Part shown: piece after piece, positions 1-10,720 of the stretch
How the letters are laid out: every line of letters starts with the position of its first letter
How positions within the stretch are numbered: the first letter of the stretch is position 1
Notes under the pieces: generated by a model
Database searches by the model: none
The model's input: the letters and a program-made list of their open reading frames with translations, nothing else
Told to the model about the DNA's origin: nothing
Made by a program: the position numbers and the translations under genes
Origin: Gorsachius magnificus
Lineage: Eukaryota; Chordata; Aves; Pelecaniformes; Ardeidae
Assembly: GCA_034008185.1 (NCBI GenBank)
Contig: CM067085.1
Coordinates: 57,766,602 to 57,830,601, forward strand
Reading direction: 5' to 3'
Length of the DNA stretch: 64,000 nucleotides

Positions 1-530
1 GTGCAGCTTGGCTGAGCTTTGGGCTGCTACAGTGGCATGTGGGATGGGAGCCTGACCAAGAGCTGCCCGGGGCTCTGACCTGACTGCTGTGCTCCAGGAA
101 CAGCAGGAGCAAGTACGGGTCTCTGCATCAGCCTCTGTGCACTAAGGGCTTCTAGGAAAAATCAAGCTGCTTATTAAAAAAGTCCTGAAATGGCAAGAAA
201 GCTGCTACAAAAACATGACTCAACAGGGTCATTAGGACATGGAGGATTTAGGTGCAAGCTCCCGCTTTCGGGGCGTCTGAGGGCACTATCTGCTGAACCC
301 AGCCCCAAGAAGGCCCACATACAAGCAGTTTGCCCTTCTTTTCTGCAGTAAGATAACAAGGAACACCGATGCTCTTAGGACTTTGAGGAAAAAAAACAAT
401 TCAGCTCCAAGATTTTTTTATTGTGCCATTTGCTTTCATGCTGCTTCATGGAATCCCTGCCTTTCCTCATTGCCTCATGCCAAACACACGTGAGTATCAT
501 GACACTTCCTAAACACACACATTACCTGAA
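1..530. other. unique non-coding sequence
   Basis: No frame here resembles a known protein and I see no RNA gene. The stretch is mixed-composition unique DNA with short A and T tracts around 390-420. It ends where a CR1 fragment begins. Intron and intergenic DNA cannot be told apart here. Confidence 0.6.
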
Positions 531-640
531 TCATAGAATCATTTAGATTGGAAAAGACCTTTAAGATCATCAAGTCCAACCGTTAACCTAACCCTGCCAT
601 CCCACCACTCAACCACATCCCTAAACATGCTCTGCTCACC
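531..640 (-). mobile_element. CR1 LINE 3' terminal fragment
   Basis: The plus strand begins with tcatagaatcatttagattg and continues through a 'aagatcatcaagtccaacc' block and a 'taaccctgcca' block. This is the reverse complement of the conserved 3' end of avian CR1 elements, so the element points to the minus strand. The same succession of blocks occurs in the longer reverse-strand copy at 42448-42917, which supports one subfamily. Only about 110 bases are recognisable. The match fades after 'ccacatccctaaacatgctc', which fits severe 5' truncation, as is usual for CR1. No coding capacity remains. Confidence 0.85.
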
Positions 641-2366
641 CCATTTCCAGTTTGGTCTGTTCCAGCACAAATTATTCTGCAACACATCTTTCAGAGGGAA
701 CCGAGAAGCCACAGGAGTTAAAAACGAAGCCCTGGCACCACCACGTGCTGAAGGTTTTGCAAAGTGATAAAACTCCTTAATGCTTTGCCTTTTACTTGTT
801 GAAAGTTTCCAGGTCCTCTACTATTGTGAGAATGGAGCAATCTCTATGATCAGTGTGAATTCAATTTTTTATGTATGTATTAATATAAATCTATATTTTT
901 ACATATATATGCACATATAAAAATACATTTAGACATGCACACACACAAACTGTGTGTTAGAGACGAGGGCCGATAATAGGTTTTGTACTCAATGCTAAAG
1001 GGCTTTTTCTTAACCCCAAAGAAAGAATCAGCCAAGTTCTCCACTGTGAAATAGATGGAGAAAGAGGATGGAAAGAGGTAGCTTCTATAGATGATTTAAT
1101 ATTCAGAGTTATCAGTTCATAATGACCGCTCTTTTTTCTTTCTTGCCAACTATGAACATTCCTCTTAAAGGGGACTGTATTTTAGGTGTTTATTAAGAAG
1201 AACAAACTCATGGTATTCTGTTAATCTTCTATTTCTGTTAATACCGGTTATGTTTTTTTCATCCTGTTCACCCCATGCTGCCAAAGTCAGTGCATTCAGA
1301 CTAACGGACTAGAAAAATGCAAAGTATTTCAGAAAGGACACAATTGCTCTTGCTTTAAGGTCTCCCAGAGCTATTCTAAAGCTATAAAAAAAAAGGTCCC
1401 CTCATTGAAGTAAAAGGGAAGGACATACTAGATATGGAAAATGCTCAGAATAGGATGAAAAGGACAGGCAAAGGTACAGGCTTCTCTGTGAAGAGTCACT
1501 AAGCAGGTCAGTTTATAAAAGAGATGAGTTGGGGGAAACATGACAGGTATGTAACAAATCCCGAGTGGCATGGAGAAGATGAATTGGGAGCAGCTCATCA
1601 TCATCTCCAGTGCAAAAACGAGAGCTCCAAACAAACCTGGTATCAGAGAATTTTTTCTGATAACAAAGGATGTTAATCCTACCTCTCAGTTTCTCCCTAA
1701 GTGACCCTGTAACTTATTATAATGAGTTTAGTGTGACTAGTCAGAATCAAATCTAGCAAAAGTAATTAAGATTTATCTAATCTCAGGCTAATCTGACAGC
1801 CAACACTGATGAGTTGTTTTCTGCTTTAACCAAATTTACAGATGATATCCCAATTGCAGGAGCTGCAGGGAGGAGATGCAAAGTCCTGAGAAATACCAGT
1901 CTCCTGCCTCCTTACTCGTCCTAATCTCGTTCCCTGGGGTAAGCCAGTGCCTGAGCAGGTAGAGGGGCTGGCAGGGCATCACAGCAGAGAATAAAGATGA
2001 CCACAGAAGAGTCTGTCTGCTGAGACACAATACACAATATTGAAAGGGGGGAAAATTAACAACAACAAACCAAAACACCACTGGATAAGGGAATAAAGAA
2101 AGCACAGAAGAATGTTGACGTGTCATATTCTGAATAAAGGCTGTAGACCTCAATGTTTCCAAAGACAGCTATGGACCAGAGCCAAACACAATGACAACCA
2201 ACGTAATCCCATTTAGCTCCATGTGCTTTGAATTTGTCACAAATTAAGCAGCCCTTTAAATCACTGCACAAAACCTAGACTTCACAAGGAGGGTCATAGC
2301 TTCGCTGCATCGGAAATGATTTACTTTGTTGTATTTCACACAAAGTCAGTTAAACTGAAGACAAAT

Positions 2367-2379
2367 GGGGGGGGGGGGG
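2367..2379 (+). repeat. G13 homopolymer
   Basis: Thirteen consecutive G bases, followed about 30 bases later by a T- and C-rich stretch. Likely polymorphic and prone to length error in assembly. Confidence 0.95.
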
Positions 2380-5300
2380 TCCAAATTATACAACTAGGTT
2401 TTGTTTCTTTGTTTTTTCCCCCCACCGCTCCCCATGGATAAAGACTGACTTTCTTGATGAATTTTATACAAAGAGAACCATCCCAAAACTAAGATGTCTT
2501 TGACAAGGACTAAATACGGTATGACACTTCGCCTCACACCTATTTATGCTAAATCTGTCCACACAAAAATAGCAGTGATGATTAAAGAATGCCAGCAGCC
2601 CTTGCTCTCTGACTGGCAGTTCCAGGATCTTAATTTTTAACTTGTGGAAGTTAACACACTGTTGCTATTAGAAATGGAAGTAGTCCTTCAGCAGCAGTGT
2701 TAATGACATCCCATTAAAGAGAGTCCCTTTCCCAGGCAGAATGAAGACACAGACAATGGTCAGCCTTGGAAAATGCACAAAAATACTAACTTTAAAGGAG
2801 CTTCTGTGCACAGATTTGTAAGCTGATGGTGAACATCAGTGTTCGTTTTTTAGAGTGGCCTCTTTCACAGATGATTTTGTACAAATTCTGAAATGTGGCT
2901 TTACTAGGAAAAAAAAACCCTAGAAAAATACCACAGCATCTGCAACCATGGAACAATAAATAAAGAAAACCATATTTTATGGCACTAAGAAAAATTCCTT
3001 CAAATACATGCATTTTAACTGAGGTTTGTTCTAAAATTTCACGAGACCATTGTTCCCCAGAAGGGCACATCAGGCACAAGCCCCTGGTGGGGCCCAACTC
3101 TGTGGCAGTCCATGAAGGTTGCATTTCTCATGGCAATAGTTCCGAGTCAAATCCTCTGCTTTAGGTGACATTTATAAAACACAAACCATGTTGTTATATA
3201 GAACATATCAATATGTGGATACAAATACAATATATCTATGTTCTAGCATTTCTCACATAAACTGTTATTCTGTTAAGTAGTTGGTAAAAACTAGTGTTCA
3301 AAAAACGTTACCTTTTTTCTCAAAATTCCCATTGCTTCTTCCTTTCAGAAAGCAAGAGATGGTTCTACTTAACTGTCAGTCCAAGAAGATACTAAAAAAT
3401 CATACAGACTTTCATGGCATTTCTGATCCAATTTGTTTTGATACTTAAACCCTACCTTAAAAATTAGAACAGTCACCTGTGTAAATAAGTAAGTTTTGCT
3501 CAGTTGTAGAACTTTCAAGAAAATGATGAAACCTTGGAATGCTACTGATACTCATCATAACTAAATTTCTGTACTATAACGATTCATCTTCCTGCTCATA
3601 TACAGGATAACAGCATTTTCTTAATTCATGACACAATGAATGTATCTACAAATCAACAGTAGCATCTCTGCTATGCTCAGACACCAGCTGCTTCCATGCA
3701 GGAGATGGGATCTGGTAGACCCTCCAGTCCTACGACACAAGTCACTGCAGGCACCCAGTGCTATCCTACAGGGATGCAGAGGTGCAGGTCATTCTGCAAG
3801 ACAAGCCTTTGAAGCAACACTTTCTAATCTGTCACAGGACAAAGCACGGATGAAAAAAGGAAGAAGGTGCCCAAGGACCCCCAAGGAAATGCAGAATGTG
3901 ACCATCCACCCACGGTCCAAGAGGATCCTGGATCCCCTGTTCAGGCTGCACCTCCAGCTGCAGATTCCCATGGATCCCCACTCCTCCACACTAGGCCATC
4001 TCCTTCCCTTCTTGCCATGCGCCCATGCAGGATGGGACCAACACGCATAGCTCCTCAAAGCAAGGGCGGTCATGAAAGCTCACAAGATGACATTGCTTAC
4101 CCATGGATAGCAGCATTCATGCTCATTTCATTACTCCTCCCTCTCTCCCATGCACACTAGCTGGGTGCCCTTTACATCAGATGACTGCCCTCCAGATTGG
4201 GTGACCACACAGGCCTTGCACCAAAACATCTGTACAGCAAGAAGCCTCCAAACGCAGATGGCACCGTGCCACACCGCTGAGCTACCATGGCTCCTGCCAG
4301 CTCCAGCTGCAGCACGTCCATCCTCCCCTCCGGCTTTCCCAACAAGCAGCATGGACAAAGCCTCACACCTCCTCCTCCTGCATATGACCATGAGCATTAC
4401 AAAGCCCTCCTGTTACAAACCAAAAGGATTTGGGGGTGTTATGCCACTGGCAGGAATATCTAATGCAAAAATGAGTATTCCTCAGCAAAATCCATTTGAG
4501 GGTAATTCTGCTCTTCCATCACCCTAAACAAGTCTTTACCCTTTATTTCACACGTTCATGAATTTTTCACCAGCCTCTCACCAACATTCATTCCGAACAT
4601 CACGAGGTACTCTGGTTAACTCAATGTATTTCACAAATCTCACTGCATAACATGGCAAGATACCTCCTGGCACATGACTGAGAAGCATGGCACATCGCTG
4701 TGCAATATGTCACTGTGCCGTGACACGCAGAAATCTTCGCTTCTTCTACGGTGCTTGGCTGTAGGAGGTTGCAATTCTGCTGTCAAAATGGCTGAACAAA
4801 AGGAGGAGCATGTAATCTCAACAGCGAAGATGAAGAAGAGATGCACAATGCCAGGCAGAAATAAATACTAGCACCCTTTGCTGCTCTCAGGTATTTATCT
4901 GTTAGTTTGGCATCTACACATTGATTAGCAGTTGAAAACCATCAGCCATTTCTAGAAACAATTTCTGAATGGTTTACGAGACAGAGCAGGTTACACTGCA
5001 GGATACTTTTGCCAGGAAAAAAGGAAGACCGTTTCATATTTCTGGTTCATAATCAATATCCAGCCTACGAAGCGCCAGGAAGATAAAACTGCGTTATTAC
5101 TGCAGGAGAAAGCAGTGATGGATTTAGGGAAAAAAAAATCCTTTGCCATATAAGGGCTGTGAACATTTTCCCACTTAAGACAACGTGTGGGATCATATTC
5201 ACAGACACAGAAATATGTTCTGTTCCCTGACACCCACAGTCCTAGAACACCGGGCTGAAGTGCTGGCAAGAATAAGAACCATTTGTTAAGTACAAAAAAT

Positions 5301-6830
5301 GTCTCACATAATTAGAGAACTGCTGAAAGCTACCAATTTAGTACTCAGGCTTTAAAATTTAAGAATTTTTATTGTAACAACAGCTAAAGCTTCAGCATGC
5401 CTAGAGGTGGAAACGCCTAACACATACACCATACGGTTTGATCGGTGCATCAAATACCTGAGGCAAAATTAAACACAAGGTACAAAGAGATTTTGATACC
5501 ACTCAAACAACACCTTTAGCAGATTTTATGCTAATTATGAAGTGAAGCTGCCCACCAGGTACTGAGAGGCCCCTTCCTGCTGGGGTGACGCCTTCCCCTC
5601 CCCAGCCTCATCCCTTTCCCCAGCAGCTCCCCCAGCCTCCAGGCATCTCTCCATAACCTTCCCCACCTTTCCCTCTTGTCAGGGTGGTGCTCCAGATGGT
5701 CAAACTGCCCTTTTGTCAAGAGTAATAAGCACCACAAACATCTCACGAAGGGTCTACCAGGGATGAAGAGCCGCTGCCCAAGAAAGACTCTTCAATGGTC
5801 AAACACTGAGAAGGCAACAGCAAAGAGAAGGTGGGAACGTGGTGTTGAAAACGGAACATACGGCGTTTGAATGGAGTTTTTTTAACATATATGAGAATAA
5901 AGTGACGCAAGAGAAGCAGACAGTGGGAGGGATTGGTGGGGTTTGACAACCAAGACCCAACACCTACTGCAGATGAAATAATATATGCTGAAGAAAGGAA
6001 AGGCAGCACTGATGATGACCTCTCACGTAGCTCCTGACATAACACAAGGAAGGTATAAAGCCATGACGACAGCGGCTTCCTCTCAGAGCAAGTTTCTGGC
6101 ACGCCATCTTTCTCCTGGCATGCCATCATCTTTCTTCCACAATCTTCCCTAAGTCAACTGCAGTAAAAATTTAAAAATACAAAAAGAACAACAAAGCAGT
6201 ATTTTAAAATCAGCAGCCAGAAAACAATCCAAAGCTTTGAATTCTGCTCAATTCTCCACCTCAGAGGAGCGCTCTCCGGGGAACGGAGCATCAGCTACGT
6301 GACTCGAGGTCAGTGCCCACAGCCCGCCAACTCCTACCGTCAGCCAGCAGACAGGCACCCTCTGCTCTGTGTGTCACACGACATGAACTTCTGAGCCCAC
6401 ACAGATTCCTGTTTATCAAAATGCTCTTTCAGTGCGTATTTTATACCTGGAAGATTGCTCTATTGATTGCTCTATTTATAGTCCATGTCATATCTTCCAA
6501 GCATCAAGCTTCAGCAATAAACTAAGCATCAAAGATTTCACAAGTATGTCTTTACATCTTAAACACTTCATTGAAAAAATAGTAATGACTGACAATTTAC
6601 GTGGCATAAAGCCAAGTGTTTGTTTCCCATCCATGGGAAGCTGCACAGCAAGCGCAGACCCACTGGAGTCCCACCGACTGTTTCACACATCTTGATTATC
6701 AGATCTGAATAAACGGCGTTGCTGTTGTTCACCCAATCAAGAGAGGTTCAGATTTTTTCTGCCCACTGTCTCCTATGCTTATAAAAGGTTAAACTTCTCT
6801 CCTCAGATTTTCTTTGCACCAGCTCTCATC

Positions 6831-6854
6831 TTTTTTTTTTTTCCCCCCCCCCCC
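6831..6854 (+). repeat. T12C12 polypyrimidine tract
   Basis: Twelve T bases run directly into twelve C bases, then AG at 6855-6856. It looks like a very strong plus-strand splice acceptor, but no exon follows that I can support. It is better treated as a pyrimidine microsatellite that could form triplex or slipped structures. Confidence 0.9.
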
Positions 6855-7399
6855 AGCAAAATATTTGGTAGGGGAAAAAAAACCCCAAACGTTTTCTTCC
6901 AATAAGCTTGTACTCCTGTAGCTATATATTTGTTCACTCTGGATAGAAGTGAACTAAAGAATGAAGAATGTTCTTCCTCCTTATAATAAAAAAAAGCAGC
7001 CTTCCTGAGCTTATGGCTTTCCTTCCTTCTTTATTCACCGTAACTTGATCCATTAACATTTTACTTGCTCCACCTCCTCTGAGCTGTACAGAATTTATAC
7101 TTCTTTACTTCCCTAATTTTGCACTTAGCTACAAAACTGCCCATGGCAGCCTCTCCTCTGGGCTGTCAGATCTCTTACCCAAAGTTGCACCCAGCCTAAT
7201 TCACAGGTCCTTCCATGTGTTCTTCCTCCCGACCGTGACACCTCCCCACCTTCAACTCCTCCATAACTTCTAAGCAGGTCATGTTAAAAGGTGTACATCT
7301 GCCCATTGAAGATGCACAGTAAGACACATAGGATTTCTCTGCCATCAACAAATTGCTGCATTCCCAGAAAAAGAAAGATCTGACAAAAAGCTAACAGCT

Positions 7400-7640
7400 C
7401 TGAAAGACTTGTCCTAGGATTTGATGGTAATCTGCCGTGCCGGCAAATTAAAGCCTACAGAAACCACGCTAAAATTAGAGCGAGCAGAGATGAAAACCAA
7501 AGACACATGGTGGCTCTTACAAATCTTTAAATAGGGCTTAATATAACATTTAGGTGCTTGGTCCGTGCTCAGCTTACATCTCCCGAGATCATCAATTTAT
7601 ATTATAAAGTAGCACAGACTATTTCTAGGGCAGTTTTCTA
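7400..7640. promoter_or_regulatory. candidate conserved non-coding block
   Basis: AT-rich, non-repetitive sequence with several surviving CpG sites, a RUNX-like aaccac core (about 7462-7467) and TAAT-type homeodomain cores. Nothing in it codes convincingly. The call rests on composition and motif texture only, with no alignment. Confidence is low. Confidence 0.2.
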
Positions 7641-8150
7641 CACTGCACGTTACAGGGTAATCAGTATGGGCTTTCAGATGCTGACCTAGTGGACCAGCCT
7701 ATTTTCAAAGTGCCCGTGATCGGTCTGATGGATTCATACACTCTCATTTAAAGGGAAGCATTTCCTCCTTCAGAGAAGGTCTGACTCTCAGGTCACCAGC
7801 CCAAGCCCTGCCCAAGCGGGGCCAACCAGGGCCAGCTGCCCAGAAGCACGGCGGGGGCTTCTGCCCAGCTCCAGGGACAGAGCCACTGCTCGCACACCAC
7901 CCTCCAGCCGGTCAGGGGAGGGCTTGTATCAGTTGGTGTCTAGTAGGCTAAAATTCCCCATTTCTGAAGCACCGGGAAGCCCTCGCTGCACATCGGTCCC
8001 CTGCTCCTACCCATGAACCCAGGCACTGCATGGCCCCTCCTGGGCAGCAGCTCCCGGTGTTTGCCAGAGGACACAGCAACACCACGGTGGCTGGGTGCAG
8101 GCGCAGGGGACAGTGTGGAGCCCGGGGGTGGCTCAGCGGGCACAGAGCTC

Positions 8151-8163
8151 GGGGGGGGGGGGG
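8151..8163 (+). repeat. G13 homopolymer in GC-rich patch
   Basis: Thirteen G bases followed by tcggggg, inside a local GC-rich patch. It has G-quadruplex potential on the plus strand. It interrupts several chance open frames, so apparent proteins across it should not be trusted. Confidence 0.9.
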
Positions 8164-9262
8164 TCGGGGGCTGCCACCATGCTGCTGCAGCCTGCTCTCC
8201 ATGGGGAGCATCTGCTGGCCACGTTCAGATGTGGGTTAATCCCTGTTTTCTGGGTCTATAATGAAGTTCGATGCTCTGCTGTATCTTGCATCACTGGCGT
8301 CTCTGCTTTAGGATCAATGCACACAGCCAAAGCTTTGTACAGATGCAAATACCTCAGGGGCTATTAATTCCTCATTAATCTGAAGTTTTGTGGCTTTAAC
8401 AGCGTGCACACGCTGCTGTCTCAAAATATTCCAGAGATAACGGACAGCCTTCCTTTTAAAATCCCGTTTTGTAAGCCACTACGACCTCAACAAATTTTTA
8501 ATGAATGATTAAGAAGCGTTTATAAATTCCCGTGGGACCAAGGAGCGAAGAATTTGCGCATGACCATGCACCACTCCTCCTTTCGGTGGACTCCCACAAG
8601 CGTAGCGAGCACCGGTCACGCCGTGCCCGAGCAGCCACCTCCAGCCAGGCTCTCCGCAGAGAGCGGCCGCTGCTTCCGAACCCCTGCTCCCTACTTGTTA
8701 AGCATCCAGTGGTCAGTGGGCAATTAGTGATGAGGGCTGTCACTTCAGCAGCTGCAAAGATTGCTTTCATGTCAAACTCTTTTTTAAAGTATTTCATATC
8801 ATTGGTGTAACAGAAACACACAGAAAAGCTCCTCCTGTGTGAGGTAATAAAAAAATCTAAAAATACTGTTTTATCAAAGAAAAAGTTTTACACATCGAAT
8901 ACTGGCAAAGGTTGAAGTTGCCACAGACATCAAGCTAACACGACACCTCAAGGTGTTCGATTATAAGATCATTAAATTGTTACAGTTTTGAAATAAATTA
9001 CAGGAATTAGCACTGCTTGAAAAATGAAGAAACCTTCTCTCACTGCAGATGCAGGAAAGACACACGACTTCCTTGGGAGGCCGATTCCCTTTCCTTCCCC
9101 GCACCTATGAACTGAAGCAACATTAATATTCCTGAAAAAGCGATCATGTTTTCCAAGATGCACAATTTATTTATAATTACGTAGATTCTGAAATCAGCTG
9201 TTCCTATTTCTTTAACAAGTCTTGCTACTTCCAAAAAAGTGGCTGCACTATGCGACGTGGAG

Positions 9263-9276
9263 GTTGCCATGGCAAG
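9263..9276 (+). promoter_or_regulatory. RFX X-box-like palindrome, copy 1
   Basis: The sequence GTTGCCATGGCAAG contains the 12-base perfect palindrome TTGCCATGGCAA. It matches the classic X-box architecture bound by RFX-family winged-helix factors (GTNRCC, short spacer, RGYAAC) except for the last base. It lies about 1.1 kb from the candidate minus-strand first exon in the CpG island. The identical 14-mer recurs at 41213-41226. Confidence 0.5.
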
Positions 9277-9496
9277 CTTGCATCCTCTGTCAAGTATCTG
9301 AGCGAGCAGACGCGCAACGGCAAAACCCACCAGATTAAGTCACTTCTTTTGTCATGTAACGATGAGGAAAATGCTTTCTATTCCGTCTGTTCCTAAGGAT
9401 TATAATTACTCAGAACACCTGAGGTTAAAACCAAGAAGAGCACGTGGCCGGAGTTTTTAGCTGAAAATCACAGATGTACAAAAGCAAAATGAAGTG

Positions 9497-9534
9497 ATTG
9501 AATTGGAGCAATAGGATTTAATTGGAGCAATAGG
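9497..9534 (+). repeat. 19-bp tandem duplication
   Basis: Two head-to-tail units, attgaattggagcaatagg and atttaattggagcaatagg, match at 18 of 19 positions. The duplication carries two ATTGG (inverted CCAAT) boxes close to the CpG island. It could be a chance small duplication or could double a binding site. Confidence 0.85.
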
Positions 9535-9828
9535 CAAACCAAAAATTATCCAGGATACGGATCATTTTTATTTCCCCAGAATCAAGGAACTTTGAACAGT
9601 GCGTTCACGGACACGACCCTTCCCCGGTCCAGCCTCACAGCAATAACGAGCAAACCCGGCCGTTCCCTCGGACCCCTCGGCACACGCTGTTCCCTCTGTC
9701 CTCAGCACGGAGACGCGGGTGCTGTGGCTGGAGATTGGTCCGGGGGAGACACAGGCCCGGAGACCCCGCACCTGCGGCCCAGCCCTCTGCCCAGCAGTTG
9801 GGGAGGTTCTTCGAAATTCTCCGGGAAC

Positions 9829-9846
9829 AGGTATGAGCTCATACCT
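9829..9846. repeat. perfect 18-bp palindrome
   Basis: AGGTATGAGCTCATACCT equals its own reverse complement and sits on the edge of the CpG island. It could be a dimeric protein-binding site or a cruciform-prone hairpin. No family is recognised. Confidence 0.9.
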
Positions 9847-10356
9847 ATTGCCCTGAGGTTCCCCGAAACCCTAGGCAATCGACTTCCAGCACACGCTAGC
9901 CTTCTTCAAAGCGGCCAAGAGTTAAAAATCGGATTGTGTGAGCAGAGGGATGGCAGCATCTAAGCCACATGGGACCGCGAGGAGCCGTGAGTTCTGGAAA
10001 GGCAGCGATGTCCCCGCCTCGGCGGCACCGCTGCATCGCGCTCCCCGCGGCGCCGGTGCTGCGGGGGGAAGGCACGGGAACGGGAAGGGGCGCAGGGTTT
10101 TCCCGAAGCTGTGCCAAGCCCGATGCCTTCTCTCAGGCAGGCGGACGGGAACGACCCAGAAGAGACCCAGAAACGGCCTGCGGGGGAGCCGGGCGGCCGG
10201 GGCACCCCGCCCCGGCGCCCCCCCCGGCCCCGGGGATGCCCCGCGCCGCGGCAGCAGCCCGCACCGGGGCCGTGGGCGGCGGCGTCCCCGGGCGGCGGGG
10301 CCGCTGCCACCCCGCGGGACCCCCCGCCCCCCCGGCCGCGGCTCGGCGGTACTCAC

Positions 10357-10381
10357 GGTGCAGGCGGGAGCGCGCGTCCAT
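10357..10381 (-). other. candidate first coding exon with splice donor
   Basis: On the minus strand an ATG at 10381-10379 opens eight codons (M-D-A-R-S-R-L-H) plus one base. It is then cut by a consensus intron start, CACC|GTGAGTACC, with the intron beginning at 10356. Positions +1 to +6 match the donor consensus exactly; the last exon base is C, which is less usual. The stretch upstream on this strand is GC-rich and includes a GCC triplet run, as in many 5' UTRs. The island context supports a first exon, but no downstream exon is recognised. The ATG could be non-coding or not the real start. I do not recognise the gene. Confidence 0.3.
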
Positions 10382-10518
10382 GCGCGGCCGAGCCGCGGTC
10401 CGGGGGCGCGGAGCCTGCGGGGGCGCCGCCGAGGGCTGCCCGCGCCCGCGGCTCCGCCGCCCGCCGGCCCCGCCGCGCAGGGCCCGCCTCCCCGTGCGGG
10501 GCGGCGCCCAGACACAAA

Positions 10519-10541
10519 GGCGGCGGCGGCGGCGGCGGCGG
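10519..10541 (+). repeat. GGC triplet run in CpG island
   Basis: About 7.7 uninterrupted GGC units. Read on the minus strand this is a GCC run about 140 bases upstream of the candidate ATG, so it would lie in the 5' UTR or near the transcription start of a minus-strand transcript. Such runs vary in length and may be compressed in assemblies. Confidence 0.9.
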
Positions 10542-10685
10542 GGCGGGCACCGCTGCGCACCCGCGCTGCGTTGCGCTGCGCGGCGGCGCAGGGGCGGAGC
10601 GGCGGGGCTCCGGGAGGGGCGAAGGGAGGGAGGGAGGGGCGGAGGGGGCGTGCCGCGGCCGCGCCCTCCCCGCCCCGCCCTCCCC

Positions 10686-10720
10686 GCGGTGCGGTGCGGA
10701 GCGGTGCGGAGCGATGCGCG
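10686..10720 (+). repeat. 10-bp GC-rich tandem repeat
   Basis: Two exact units of GCGGTGCGGA at 10691-10710 are flanked by a half unit before and a degenerate unit after. It lies in the promoter core and carries a CpG in every unit. Confidence 0.85.

Larger units (their letters stand above)
641..8999. other. unique non-coding region
   Basis: No recognisable exons, RNA genes or dispersed repeats. Contents are an AT-rich low-complexity patch with (TA)/(CA)-like runs at about 860-950, a G13 run at 2367-2379, a T12C12 tract at 6831-6854, a possible conserved AT-rich block at 7400-7640 and a GC-rich patch at 7800-8250 with another G13 run. The octamer ATGCAAAT occurs at 8343-8350. Open frames on both strands are under about 140 codons, with no supporting codon structure or homology that I recognise. 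Confidence 0.55.
9000..9560. promoter_or_regulatory. candidate enhancer block upstream of CpG island
   Basis: AT-rich unique sequence with scattered CpGs lying directly beside the CpG island. It contains a perfect X-box-like palindrome (9263-9276), TAATTA-type homeodomain cores around 9175 and 9400, and a 19-base tandem duplication at its end. No coding signal is seen. The position and motif content suggest a proximal regulatory element, but conservation was not measured. Confidence 0.3.
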
